A stretch of DNA of 64,000 bases from Paenibacillus nasutitermitis (GCF_014641075.1 NZ_BMHP01000009.1:124001-188000); one strand, 5' to 3'. Shown: positions 25,788 through 33,611, counted from the stretch's first letter. The notes: generated by a model from the sequence alone, not told the origin. Translations and numbers: made by a program.

Positions 25788-26103
25788 AACAGAATATGAG
25801 GATTTAATGAGTGAGAAAGGAGTCGTGGCTATAGAGTTTGGGGCGGTATGGTGCCCGCCCTGCAAAAGGCTGCTTCCTATACTGGATGAATTGGCAGAAG
25901 ACTATGGCTCCTCGGCTTCTATCGTCCAGGTCGATTGTGAAGAATCCCCGGAGCTTGCCTCCTCCTTTGGTATTATGGGCATGCCGACGGTTATCGTTTT
26001 TCGTGACGGCCAGCCTGTTGATAAGCTGGTAGGGCTTCGTCCGGGCGCAGCATACAAGAGCATTATCGACCGGCTGCTTGAGGAGGAAGCGGCGGAAGTT
26101 TGA
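25765..26103 (+). CDS. Thioredoxin (WCPPC)
   Basis: 112 residues. ATG at 25765 after GGAGGTG inside the end of the MerR gene. Thioredoxin fold with active site GAVWCPPCKRLLP, DCEESPELASSFGIMGMPTVIVF (cis-Pro after Met) and a helical C-terminus. CPPC instead of CGPC shifts redox potential in characterised variants. It is cytoplasmic, without a signal peptide. Being coupled to a cysteine-containing MerR regulator suggests an inducible thiol-repair unit. Confidence 0.9.
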   Translation: MGLQKINKTEYEDLMSEKGVVAIEFGAVWCPPCKRLLPILDELAEDYGSSASIVQVDCEESPELASSFGIMGMPTVIVFRDGQPVDKLVGLRPGAAYKSIIDRLLEEEAAEV

Positions 26104-26195
26104 TGAAATCGCCGTATGATTGGTGCAATCGCAGGGCAGTTCAGGAAGTAAAAACCAGATTGGAATTGATGGCGATATCTGTTAATATAACGTTA

Positions 26196-26217
26196 AGGCC
26201 TCCTTATCCGGAGGCCT
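26196..26217. repeat. Inverted repeat between thioredoxin and Gre-like genes
   Basis: AGGCCTCC, six bases, GGAGGCCT. Perfect 8-bp arms but no T-run, so it may be a weak terminator for the thioredoxin gene or a binding site. Confidence 0.5.
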
Positions 26218-26239
26218 CTACGTATAGGGAGGTATAAAC

Positions 26240-26311
26240 ATGCAAAGGCGATTCGATTGTGCTGTATATAAGGTGCTTCATAGAGGAGGAGAAATCTACT
26301 ATGAGCCATAG
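26240..26311 (+). CDS. Short upstream ORF overlapping the Gre-like gene
   Basis: 23 codons starting MQRRFDCAVYKVLHRGGE. ATG at 26240 lies six bases after GGGAGG. The stop TAG falls at 26309-26311, 11 bases inside the Gre-like gene, whose own ribosome site GGAGGAG lies within this ORF. The arrangement suggests translational coupling. The peptide itself resembles nothing I know. Confidence 0.45.
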   Translation: MQRRFDCAVYKVLHRGGEIYYEP

Positions 26312-26744
26312 TCTGCTGCACCAGGATGTGAAACTGCAGCTCGTCAGCCAGCTCGTCTATTTTGATGAAGAAAAAACGCGGTTCCTGGACCACTACTTCC
26401 CTGACCATGGCAGGGAGCGAAATAAAGTGGAGCAGGTTCTATTTGTTTATTCTTCCGTTTTGGAGAAAATTGTTAATGATTTCAACGAAACAACCCTGCA
26501 TTCATCTGTTATAATCGGAAGCCGGGTGAAACTGCGTTATCTTGATGATGATTATGAGGAAAGCTATACGATCGTATTTCCACAGCAGACGGATGCCGGA
26601 CAGAATCGGATATCTTTTCTTTCACCGATCGGGATGCAGCTCCTGATGACAAAGAAGGGCGAGACCTATGGATTAATTGTCCCATCTGGAGAAATTAAAG
26701 TGAAGATTGAAGAGGTTGCTTACGACAACTGTGGGCAAATTTGA
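26301..26744 (+). CDS. GreA/GreB C-terminal-domain protein (Rnk-like)
   Basis: 147 residues, ATG at 26301 after GGAGGAG. An N-terminal helical part (residues 1-70) is unlike the Gre coiled coil and lacks its acidic tip. The C-terminal half is a Gre-C/FKBP-like fold: VIIGSRVKLRYLDDDYEESYTIVFP, ISFLSPIGMQLLMTKKGETYGLIVPSGEIKVKIEEV. Relatives include Rnk and stand-alone Gre-C proteins that bind RNA polymerase near the secondary channel. A role in polymerase modulation is inferred. Confidence 0.75.
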   Translation: MSHSLLHQDVKLQLVSQLVYFDEEKTRFLDHYFPDHGRERNKVEQVLFVYSSVLEKIVNDFNETTLHSSVIIGSRVKLRYLDDDYEESYTIVFPQQTDAGQNRISFLSPIGMQLLMTKKGETYGLIVPSGEIKVKIEEVAYDNCGQI

Positions 26745-26771
26745 TTTTTAGATGAAAGGAGGGCATGGGAA

Positions 26772-26972
26772 ATGATACAAGTAAAGGAATTCGTGGATTC
26801 GGATAATTCCTACGCTGAGAATAAAGCCAATCAATTTTTGGCGGGGCTGCAGGAGGATCAGGTTATCAATGTTTGTTACGCTTCCGTGGTGAAGTCATCC
26901 CCGTCGCGATCCGAGAGTCAGCGCAGCACGATTCTGGTCGTTTACAGAACAGAAAATCGAAAGGGTGTCTAA
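26772..26972 (+). CDS. cse60: Cse60-like sporulation protein
   Basis: 66 residues, ATG at 26772 after AAAGGAGGGC. The pattern MIQVKEFVDSDN--AE-KANQFLAGL--DQVINVCYASV near the N-terminus and a C-terminal ILVVYR strand match the small Cse60 family, which in Bacillus subtilis is produced in the mother cell under sigma E. No function is known beyond that. It is followed after three bases by the zinc-ribbon gene, so both are one unit. Confidence 0.7.
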   Translation: MIQVKEFVDSDNSYAENKANQFLAGLQEDQVINVCYASVVKSSPSRSESQRSTILVVYRTENRKGV

Positions 26973-26975
26973 GCA

Positions 26976-27275
26976 ATGAGAGAAATTAAGCCTCCTCCTG
27001 GCAATCGGAAGGAAGAGGCGGCTGCGAGCGATGCGTCAAAGCTGTTAATCTGTTCGAATAAACGCTGTACAAGCTGGAGGAAAATGGACGGCTTGCAAGG
27101 AGACCGGCCTCTGTGTCCGCTGTGCGGCGCAGCCATGGTTCCAGGCGGAGTATTGGATCTGGAGGCTGCAACGGATCGTAAATACAAACGGTTTTTTCTG
27201 TTTTTATCGGCAGTTTCCACCGTTTGTCTTGCGGCATTGGCTATTGTTTTTTTGTTTCACCTGATGTTGAGATGA
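26976..27275 (+). CDS. YdjO-like zinc-ribbon membrane protein
   Basis: 99 residues. N-terminal Pro/Lys-rich lead, a zinc ribbon with Cys pairs in ICSNKRCTSW and LCPLCGAAM, then a C-terminal membrane helix (residues about 73-96). The ribbon spacing resembles cold-inducible YdjO proteins (C-x4-C, then CPLC). The membrane helix is an addition. It probably binds one Zn2+ with the ribbon in the cytoplasm. It ends at the terminator 27289. Confidence 0.65.
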   Translation: MREIKPPPGNRKEEAAASDASKLLICSNKRCTSWRKMDGLQGDRPLCPLCGAAMVPGGVLDLEAATDRKYKRFFLFLSAVSTVCLAALAIVFLFHLMLR

Positions 27276-27288
27276 ATATCTTTCATGC

Positions 27289-27319
27289 GGGATGCCTGAT
27301 GGGGGGTGTCCCTTTTTTT
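27289..27319 (+). terminator. Rho-independent terminator
   Basis: GGGATGCC pairs with GGTGTCCC (wobble pairs) before seven T. Confidence 0.75.
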
Positions 27320-27385
27320 GTTGCGGAGGTATATAGTATAAAAGATAGTAAGCTCTATAGATAACGTGCGGATAGGAGAGGGAGC

Positions 27386-27727
27386 ATGTCCATTGAAGAA
27401 CTGCGGGAAGATGAACTGATCAGGCGGTTGAAGGGGAGGGCGGGTCCTGATGCTGTACTGTTTCACACCGTATTTTGCGGAACATGCAAGCTCGCGGAAC
27501 GGATGCTGGATATTGTACAGACTGCAGGGACGGCCGTCCCTATTCATAAAGTGAATATCAATTATGCTCCTGGTTTGCGCGATGAATGGAAAATATCAAG
27601 TGTTCCATGTTTGGTGCTTTTGAACGGGGGGAAGCCGGTACGCTTTGAATATACGATGAGGTCCGTCGACTATTTATATGGTCTGCTCAAGGAGCTGGAA
27701 GCAAGCAGTCCGGCGCAGGAGGATTAA
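27386..27727 (+). CDS. Thioredoxin-like protein (CGTC)
   Basis: 113 residues, ATG at 27386 after GGAGAGGGA. Thioredoxin-like fold: VLFHTVFCGTCKLAERML active site (no Trp before the first Cys, CGTC), KVNINYAPGLRDEWKISSVPCLVLL with the cis-Pro region reading SVPC, and a further Cys at that position. It resembles YtpP/YusE-type thioredoxins of bacilli. The partner is unknown. Cytoplasmic. Confidence 0.82.
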   Translation: MSIEELREDELIRRLKGRAGPDAVLFHTVFCGTCKLAERMLDIVQTAGTAVPIHKVNINYAPGLRDEWKISSVPCLVLLNGGKPVRFEYTMRSVDYLYGLLKELEASSPAQED

Positions 27728-27837
27728 TTCGGAGATCCGCCGTGGGAAGGAACATGGGGGAAGGTAATCGAATACAGACTGTGGGTAATATATAGAAGTA
27801 TGCCAGTCTGGCGTTGAATAATATGGAGGTGACGGTA

Positions 27838-28113
27838 ATGAGAGAGACAATTATGGAAGGCAATGGTTTTGTGGTGCGGGAAGACGGGGAGGCGGTAGCG
27901 GAAATTACATTCGTCCCGAGCGGAGAAGATGCGCTTGTCATTGATCATACTTATGTATCCGAGGCGCTGCGCGGGCAGAAGATCGCGGAGGATTTGGTGA
28001 AGCGCGTCGTGGAGTATGCCCGGGAAACGAATAAACAAATTATTCCTGCCTGCTCTTATGCGCTTGCGCAGTTCAGAAGGCATAAAGAATATCAGGATAT
28101 CTGGAAGCAATAA
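27838..28113 (+). CDS. Small GNAT-like acetyltransferase (YjdJ/CG type)
   Basis: 91 residues. ATG at 27838 after GGAGGTGA (27825-27832); an earlier in-frame start lies inside that site. Core features are GFVVREDGEAVAEITFVP, VIDHTYVSEALRGQKIAEDLVKRVVEYARE, IIPACSYALAQFRRHKEYQDIW, matching the compact acetyl-CoA-binding family (R-G-Q-x-I-A). It is paralogous to 2321-2713. The Cys in PACSY is a conserved family position; in the paralogue at 2321 it is PSAPY. Confidence 0.82.
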   Translation: MRETIMEGNGFVVREDGEAVAEITFVPSGEDALVIDHTYVSEALRGQKIAEDLVKRVVEYARETNKQIIPACSYALAQFRRHKEYQDIWKQ

Positions 28114-28124
28114 GCTTCAAGGGA

Positions 28125-28391
28125 GTGTGGGGACACGGGCTGGAAGGGGTCTTTCCCAATCGAGCCGCTGCCGTTCTGGGCTACTGGGATGAACTGTCGC
28201 GGATTGCCGGGCGTGTCCAGGCGGTGACGGAAACAAGGGCAGTGCTCCCGCTGCATCGCCTATACCAGCTTGGCCGTCTTCCGCAGCTTGCGCTAAGACG
28301 GCCATTGCTGCTTCCTGGCTTGCTGGCGATGGATCGCAAATCCACAAATAGACTTTTTTGCCGAATGTTCAGGAAAGGATATCCGCTGTAA
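28125..28391 (+). CDS. Hypothetical protein, weakly supported
   Basis: 88 residues from a GTG at 28125 behind AAGGGAG. The composition is Leu/Arg-rich (LPLHRLYQLGRLPQLALRRPLLLPGLLAMDRK). There is no signal and no recognised domain. Codon choice on this strand looks more gene-like than on the other, and it fits the gap between two real genes, but nothing else supports it. Confidence 0.4.
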   Translation: MWGHGLEGVFPNRAAAVLGYWDELSRIAGRVQAVTETRAVLPLHRLYQLGRLPQLALRRPLLLPGLLAMDRKSTNRLFCRMFRKGYPL

Positions 28392-28428
28392 AATCAGAAG
28401 CATTCTAACAGGAAAAGAGGTGCCGAAA

Positions 28429-28665
28429 ATGGAACAGACAGCTCAGGGAGCGGCGCAATGGATGGTCGATGAAATCAAATTTAAAGGGATGCTCCGCCAG
28501 GAGGAAGCGATCGAATATGTCCGGTCTCATTTTGGCGGGGAGCATGTTTTTGTGAATGAGCAAGGCAACGCTTCGCTCTCCAAGGATGTGAAAAAAGCCT
28601 TCCGCAAGCTGCATGGCGGCAAGGTTGCCTGGGACCGGGACGGCTTTTTCTGGGCCTGGACTTAA
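28429..28665 (+). CDS. Small conserved protein, DUF6953-like
   Basis: 78 residues, ATG at 28429 after AAGAGGTG. Features are WMVDEIKFKGMLRQEEAIEYV, HFGGEHVFVNEQGNASLSKDVKKAFRKL and a C-terminal VAWDRDGFFWAWT. This order (W-M-x-x-E-I, G-L-x-Q--A, then N-x-G-N-x-x-L-x-x-x-V) is that of a small family of uncharacterised bacillary proteins that I associate with DUF6953. A helix-turn-helix-like fold with DNA binding is possible but unproven. Confidence 0.7.
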   Translation: MEQTAQGAAQWMVDEIKFKGMLRQEEAIEYVRSHFGGEHVFVNEQGNASLSKDVKKAFRKLHGGKVAWDRDGFFWAWT

Positions 28666-28705
28666 AGCAAATGGCTGGCCTATGGTAAAAGACAGGAGGT
28701 TGGAG

Positions 28706-28948
28706 TTGAACAGGTATGTCATTCAAATGATTGCCAGTGCGGCGTGTATTCTGATACCGGTATTCGGTGTTTTATATGGGTTATGGGACAGCAGCCGGCC
28801 TAAAACAGGGCCGGTAGGTGATGGGAATACATCTCCTTCGCTCATCCAGTTGATTCCTTTAATTTCCACATTTATTATGGGAACCATAAATTTTCCTATT
28901 GCTATTATCCGCTACAAAAAACATAAACAAATGTCAGACGATCAATAA
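28706..28948 (+). CDS. Small membrane protein with two helices
   Basis: 80 residues from a TTG at 28706, six bases after AGGAGG. The upstream in-frame ATG at 28682 has no ribosome site. Two hydrophobic segments (residues about 5-24 and 48-70) are joined by a Gly/Pro/Thr loop, with a basic tail (RYKKHKQMSDDQ). Family unknown. Terminator at 28973. Confidence 0.6.
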   Translation: MNRYVIQMIASAACILIPVFGVLYGLWDSSRPKTGPVGDGNTSPSLIQLIPLISTFIMGTINFPIAIIRYKKHKQMSDDQ

Positions 28949-28972
28949 AAAATTAGAGTTGTTGTAAAAATG

Positions 28973-29014
28973 AACCCTGCGGCAGCGGGCGAAAGCGCCG
29001 GGGCTTCTTTTTTT
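28973..29014 (+). terminator. Rho-independent terminator
   Basis: GC-rich hairpin (CCCTGCGGC against GCCGGGG with inner GCGGGC/GCGCC pairs) followed by seven T. Confidence 0.65.
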
Positions 29015-29075
29015 GCTTTGAAAAGGACAGGAGAGGGTATTGGGGTCATATAAGATGATTTTCGAAAGGATTGTT

Positions 29076-29543
29076 ATGAACCAGTATGCCTATCGATTTC
29101 AGAACAATTGGCTGCTTGCCAAAGGCTCGGACAAGGTCTGGGATTTAATCAGCAATTTTCAGGATGACAGCGGCTGGCCAGGCGTTACGGTGCGGAAGAT
29201 CTGCGATGGACGCCAGTCAGACGGGGTTGGCCGGGAATACAAGTCGCTTTTCCGGACCAAGCTTCTATACAAACTTTCCTTCCATGCTGTTGTGGTGAGC
29301 AGCAGCCCGCCTTCGCGTCTGGAGATGAAGGTGAGCGGACAACTGGAAGGAAGAGCGGTCTGGACGTTGTCGCCGCAGATGGGAGGGACAAGCCTGACCT
29401 TCCTCTGGGAAGTAAATACAAATGCACGGTGGATGGCTCTGCTGTCTCCTTTGCTTCGCCCTCTGTTTATTTGGAACCATGATCAGATGATGAAAGAAGG
29501 GCAGCGTGCCTTGTCGGCGCGTATCGGTGCGCCTGTCGTTTAA
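29076..29543 (+). CDS. SRPBCC/START-like lipid- or ligand-binding protein
   Basis: 155 residues from ATG 29076, preceded by AAAGGA. A TTG at 29040 behind GGAGAGGG is the alternative and adds 12 residues. The polyketide-cyclase/SRPBCC pattern is visible: KGSDKVWDLISNFQDDSGWPGV, GVGREYKSLF, LSFHAVVVSSSPPSRLEMKVSG, then a C-terminal amphipathic helix (FIWNHDQMMKEGQRAL). The fold binds hydrophobic ligands; no specific role is deducible. Confidence 0.8.
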   Translation: MNQYAYRFQNNWLLAKGSDKVWDLISNFQDDSGWPGVTVRKICDGRQSDGVGREYKSLFRTKLLYKLSFHAVVVSSSPPSRLEMKVSGQLEGRAVWTLSPQMGGTSLTFLWEVNTNARWMALLSPLLRPLFIWNHDQMMKEGQRALSARIGAPVV

Positions 29544-29709
29544 CGGCAACGGTGACAACGGTTCTTCAGCCGTCTGGACAAGGTCGGCCCGCAAGCTGTG
29601 AGATTTGGCTGAATAAGACCCGGTTTGTTCTTAGGATTTGTGGTAAAATAATGATTCGGCAACACGCGATTAATTCTCCATACAGGGAGATCGAAGGAGC
29701 AGTACATAG

Positions 29710-30357
29710 ATGGCGAAGCAGAAATTTTATGTCGTTTGGGCTGGCAGGAAACCGGGCATATACACAAGCTGGACAGAGTGCCAGCAACAAATTAACGGAT
29801 TTACAGATGCCAAATACAAGTCCTATGAGACTAGAGCATCGGCTGAAGATGCTTACAGAGCAGGTTGGAAGAAACATTGGGGGCAGGGCAAAACGTCCGG
29901 AGCCGGCAAGTCCCCATCCTCCGCATCGAAGGCAGCTTACAGCGGGGAAGAGATTGATTATAACAGCATTTCGGTAGATGTGGGAACCAGTGGCAATCCC
30001 GGCCCGGTCGAATACAAAGGGGTGGACACGCAAACGGGCGAGGTGATTTTCTCCTATGGACCGATCAAGAGGGGGACCAATAACCTGGGAGAGTTTCTGG
30101 CCATTGTTCACGGCTTGGCATATCTGCAGAAGCTTGGCAGCAGGAAGGTAGTCTACAGCGACTCCGTCAATGCGATTAAATGGGTGAAGCAGAAGGCTGT
30201 TTCCTCGACGCTGGCCCGGGATGAGTCCACGAAGGAGATCTGGACGCTTGTGGACAGGGCGGTCGAATGGCTCAAGACTAATTCCTATGAGAACAAGGTA
30301 GTCAAGTGGCAGACGAAGCAATGGGGTGAAATAAAAGCGGATTACGGGCGAAAATAG
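29710..30357 (+). CDS. rnhA: Ribonuclease HI with N-terminal viroplasmin domain
   Basis: 215 residues, ATG at 29710 after AGGAG. N-terminal RNA:DNA-hybrid-binding (viroplasmin) domain: KFYVVWAGRKPGIYTSWTECQQQINGF-AKYKSYETRASAEDAY. A Ser/Gly-rich linker (residues about 58-78) follows, then the RNase H domain with D in SVDVGTSGNPG, E in NNLGEFLAIVHGL, D in VYSDSVNAIKW and the last Asp in KADYGRK. This matches the Bacillus halodurans type enzyme that cleaves RNA in RNA-DNA hybrids. Confidence 0.93.
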   Translation: MAKQKFYVVWAGRKPGIYTSWTECQQQINGFTDAKYKSYETRASAEDAYRAGWKKHWGQGKTSGAGKSPSSASKAAYSGEEIDYNSISVDVGTSGNPGPVEYKGVDTQTGEVIFSYGPIKRGTNNLGEFLAIVHGLAYLQKLGSRKVVYSDSVNAIKWVKQKAVSSTLARDESTKEIWTLVDRAVEWLKTNSYENKVVKWQTKQWGEIKADYGRK

Positions 30358-30457
30358 AAAAGGTCAAATATGAGCTTTTCCTCATTTGTTGTATCAAATT
30401 GTGATATAATGTGAGTATCTATGCAATTTGATCATCACTTAGAGAGGTTGCCGGTAA

Positions 30458-30685
30458 ATGAATGGATTTGAAGACCACAATCTGAAAGTGAAGCGCACCT
30501 TTAACGCAACAAGCAATGAAGAGGTGCTGACTCTTACGGAAGCGGGCAATACGTTGGGACTTTCCAAGGACCAGATGAAAGTCTATGTCGATAAAAACAA
30601 GCTGACCAAGGTTCCGATAATGAGGAGCGTTCACAGGTATCTTCTCCTGAAAAGCGAAATAGATGAAATTGTTGGTAACGGCTGA
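30458..30685 (+). CDS. Small helix-turn-helix protein
   Basis: 75 residues, ATG at 30458 after AGAGAGG. The middle and C-terminal part, VLTLTEAGNTLGLSKDQMKVYVDKNKLTKVPIMRSVHRYLLLKSEIDEIV, has the MerR/excisionase-like arrangement (T-x-x-E-A, L-G-L-S, then Y-L-L-L-K-S-E-I-D). It is probably a DNA-binding accessory protein. It ends at a terminator and borders the AT-rich island. Confidence 0.75.
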   Translation: MNGFEDHNLKVKRTFNATSNEEVLTLTEAGNTLGLSKDQMKVYVDKNKLTKVPIMRSVHRYLLLKSEIDEIVGNG

Positions 30686-30732
30686 TTGCCGCCTGAATGT
30701 GATGCAGCGGCAAGGCGGAAGATATAGAATAA

Positions 30733-30757
30733 GGGCACCTTTCCAGGTGTCTTTTTG
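30733..30757 (+). terminator. Rho-independent terminator
   Basis: GGCACCT, TTCC loop, AGGTGTC, five T. Confidence 0.88.
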
Positions 30758-30847
30758 TTATTAAAGGGTTGCGTCGCGGTGACTGTAAAAGTTGTGTATG
30801 CATACACCGCGAATATCTTACTGATCGCCACGTCGAAACGGACGAAT

Positions 30848-31027
30848 TTAGGATGAAGAAGAGCTAATAAATTGAATGACTCCAATCGAAATCAATAGAA
30901 GTACAAACACAATTATAAAACCTAGTACAAACCGTATAATGTTAGATGCTTGCGATTTATGCTGAAGTTTATTCTCGACAATTGTCAATCGCTCTTTAAG
31001 TTCTTTTATTTCTTTATCGTTTTCCAT
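30848..31027 (-). CDS. Short coiled-coil membrane protein
   Basis: 59 residues, start ATG at 31027 behind AAGGGGATAAGGA. N-terminal charged helix (MENDKEIKELKERLTIVENKLQ) with heptad pattern, then one membrane helix (residues about 30-54) and a Ser-rich end. This is the architecture of hemolysin XhlA-like small proteins, which associate with phage lysis or membranes; the match is by layout only. First gene of the AT-rich island when read from 30.8 kb. Confidence 0.65.
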   Translation of the reverse strand: MENDKEIKELKERLTIVENKLQHKSQASNIIRFVLGFIIVFVLLLISIGVIQFISSSSS

Positions 31028-31084
31028 TAGTATCCTTATCCCCTTTAATTGAAGTACTTTCAGCTTAATATTGAATCCCGAATG

Positions 31085-31639
31085 CTAAATGCTTCGGTTG
31101 ACTGAGGATTGCTTGATTTGGTTTATTATTTCCGTGATGGTATTGGGATCTTTTATTTCAAATAGATAATTAGCTTCGTCTGTACCAGGTGGTATTTCCC
31201 CCGAATTTTCTTGTTGCTCCAACACTTCTAAAAAGCTCGATGCACTTCTGAAAATAGCTTTACTTCTTTGTGTTCCTTCAACTCGTGCTCTCAGTATTTC
31301 AATAGATAAATTAAAGTAAACAATAATACTTTTAAATCCCTTTTCATGAAAATATCTGAGTACATTTGTTCGTCCTGATTTATTTAGATTACAATTGCTT
31401 AAGATGATGTGAAAATTACTTTGCACTGCAGCATATTCAACAATCGTATTGGTAATAGAGAATTTTAGTGTGTTAGGTCCTTTTATAGGGAGAAGTTTCT
31501 TATAATGACTATTAATAAATTCAGCATGATTATCCTGCTCAATGACTACAGCTTGTTGTAAGACAGATTCCAATTCTTTAGCGAAGGTAGTTTTTCCACT
31601 ATGCGTTTTTCCAACTGTCATAATTACTAGGCGGTTCAT
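31085..31639 (-). CDS. P-loop kinase-like ATP-binding protein
   Basis: 184 residues, ATG at 31639 with AAAGGAG 13 bases away. Walker A GKTHSGKTT at residues 10-18, VVIEQDNHAEF where zeta-toxin and AAA_33 kinases bind substrate, SNCNLNKSGRTNVLRYF, and a lid region IEILRARVEGTQRS. It belongs to the AAA_33/small-kinase group that phosphorylates nucleic acid ends, sugars or antibiotics. AT-rich codons differ from neighbours. Confidence 0.8.
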   Translation of the reverse strand: MNRLVIMTVGKTHSGKTTFAKELESVLQQAVVIEQDNHAEFINSHYKKLLPIKGPNTLKFSITNTIVEYAAVQSNFHIILSNCNLNKSGRTNVLRYFHEKGFKSIIVYFNLSIEILRARVEGTQRSKAIFRSASSFLEVLEQQENSGEIPPGTDEANYLFEIKDPNTITEIINQIKQSSVNRSI

Positions 31640-31780
31640 ATAATATTAATCGCTCCTTTATGTATTAGGTCGTACTCAAATCTGCCGATCATTCCGGCAG
31701 TCTCGTCGTAGATGTTTATTCAGCTGCCGTGCCTGTTAGCTCAACACCCATAGGTTTTATTGAACTGTCACCAATATGTA

Positions 31781-32761
31781 TCATGGCTCAAGCGAATTAA
31801 ATAGTTTTGTAAGTTTCCCCCATTCTTCACCGATCCAAATCATTTCATCTATGAAGCGACTCATGGCTTTATCGTTTCTAAACTGCTCATCGATCCATTT
31901 GGATTCTTTGAACCATGTCAATTTAATGGAGCGAACCAGTTGTTCTGTTGTAAGTGGCGAGTAGGATCTATATCCCGCAATGAATGCGTTTGTTGTTTCC
32001 TTATTTAGTCCATTGTCAGACACTGCACCTGATAAAATAGCGCGGGAAACATCAAAATCCGGAAATACGAAATGAAGTCTATCGAAGTCCAAAATATCTG
32101 CTACCCCGTCATCATAGAACATTAAATTATCCACGTGCATGTCCCAATGCGTCCAACCTTTATTGCAGGGCTCGAATGTTTCAATATCCAGAGTCTCAAG
32201 AATAGACAATTGCTTTTCAATGGCATTAGAATATCGTTCGTTACCGGCTTTTAAGGATTCAGTCAGGTTCATTTTTGCTTTCTCGACCACATTTGCTTTT
32301 GATGGTAATTCCCATTGTAAAGCTTGCAGCCTTGGCATATTGGATTCCATCCAAGCATGCATGCGACCGGTAGCTTCGCCAAGACTGAACATTTGATTCG
32401 CATTACATTTTCCAGGCTCCACAAGTTTTCCTTGGCTTACGCCAGTAATCATATAATTTTCTCCCGATGGTGTAGTGAGGATATATTCGTCTTTAAGGCT
32501 ATAAAGTGGCTGACATGGTATCCCATCGAGATACATTTGGTGCTGGTACTTTAGCGCTTCTTTGACTCCATCTAATCCCCGTCTATATCTAATTTTGTTA
32601 TATTGCTTGACGAAAATAGAGTTGTGATCCGTATCAATTATCCACTTCAAGTTTGCATATCCAAGCTCGCAAGGTCTAAAATTTATTATTTTCCATCCAA
32701 ATTTTTCTTCAATATCACTCATAACCTCACTTAATATTTGTTCGTTTGTTAACGCATTCAT
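31781..32761 (-). CDS. Aminoglycoside-phosphotransferase-like kinase
   Basis: 326 residues. The start ATG at 32761 has only a distant GGGGG. APH/choline-kinase fold: catalytic loop GWTHWDMHVDNLMFYDDG (H-x-D-x-x-x-x-N) and DFG-like ILDFDRLHF followed by PDFDVSRAI. The N-lobe has LKWIIDTDHNSIFVKQY with a lysine. Length and layout fit CotS/HomoSer-kinase-like and APH proteins. Whether it acts on a drug, homoserine or spore-coat substrate cannot be decided. Low-GC codon use points to acquisition. Confidence 0.85.
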   Translation of the reverse strand: MNALTNEQILSEVMSDIEEKFGWKIINFRPCELGYANLKWIIDTDHNSIFVKQYNKIRYRRGLDGVKEALKYQHQMYLDGIPCQPLYSLKDEYILTTPSGENYMITGVSQGKLVEPGKCNANQMFSLGEATGRMHAWMESNMPRLQALQWELPSKANVVEKAKMNLTESLKAGNERYSNAIEKQLSILETLDIETFEPCNKGWTHWDMHVDNLMFYDDGVADILDFDRLHFVFPDFDVSRAILSGAVSDNGLNKETTNAFIAGYRSYSPLTTEQLVRSIKLTWFKESKWIDEQFRNDKAMSRFIDEMIWIGEEWGKLTKLFNSLEP

Positions 32762-32875
32762 GAATTAATATAATCCCCCTTCAAATAAGTAAATTCGATT
32801 AAAAGTATTGCTAAGAGCAAATTGATCCCCGTTTGACTGACTGCTTTCGTATCTCGATTGAGCAATCGTTCTCTG

Positions 32876-33500
32876 TTAGTTTATTCCCATGAGTATTTGT
32901 ATTGCGTAAGAATCCCAGTCCGCTTCGTCTGTGTATATCTCGAAAGTGGGAATTAGCGATTGTTTCGCACACTTGCGAAGTTTTTCCTGATCCTCTAAGA
33001 ACTTCTGACATGCCTCCGTTACTGTGAAATGGTTTTCCATCACATATGATTTCCAAGCTTCGCCACGACTTTCAATAAATCTGGGCTCAACAGCATCTTG
33101 AGACAAGGTTAAGAGTATACAATGTGCATTCAACCTTGATAAACGCATTTCCAGCATCTCAATTTCTGCAGAATTTATAAATGCCGCTCGAAGATTTAAA
33201 TGAAACCTCTCAAAAAGATAAAATACACCGTTTGATGGTTTCGTATGACCAAGTGAATCAATCCAATTGTATTGTTGCTCAAGATAATCAACATGACGAT
33301 TTAAAAGCTGAATATGTTCATCCTTGTCCAACGATCTTAAGATGCCTGGTATGAATGCAAAACTTGCGAATATTGTTCACTTATTGCAATTAATCGTTTT
33401 TTCACGATTGGGTGTTTGACTATGTAATCTCTTTATTGCAGAAAAAACTGATGATTTTCCCGCGGTAGACAACCCTTCGATTATTACCCCCTGAACCATA
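32876..33500 (-). pseudogene. Nucleoside-kinase-like P-loop gene with two frameshifts
   Basis: Start ATG at 33500 after AGAGGTGA. The first frame encodes MVQGVIIEGLSTAGKSS, a Walker A, and stops soon after an A6 run. Removing one A restores EKRLIAISEQYSQVLHSYQ. A base missing at the following CAGG then shifts to the frame starting SLDKDEHIQLLNRH, which continues to the stop at 32876. The rest has FYLFERFHLNLRAAF, the ER-F motif of thymidylate/deoxynucleoside kinases. Two compensating indels imply a decayed gene, or sequence errors in homopolymers. Confidence is high that the parts belong together. Confidence 0.75.
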
Positions 33501-33544
33501 TTTCACCTCTTCAGCTTGTTTTCGTATTCTGCCCTTTAGCTTAA

Positions 33545-33587
33545 TAAAAAACAAGGAGCAACTGCGCGGCAAACTGCTCCTTGTTTC
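33545..33587 (-). terminator. Terminator of the GNAT gene
   Basis: On the minus strand AAACAAGGAGCA pairs with TGCTCCTTGTTT, followed by more T. Confidence 0.88.
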
Positions 33588-33611
33588 ATTGAACTATAGT
33601 GTCCCGTTAAT

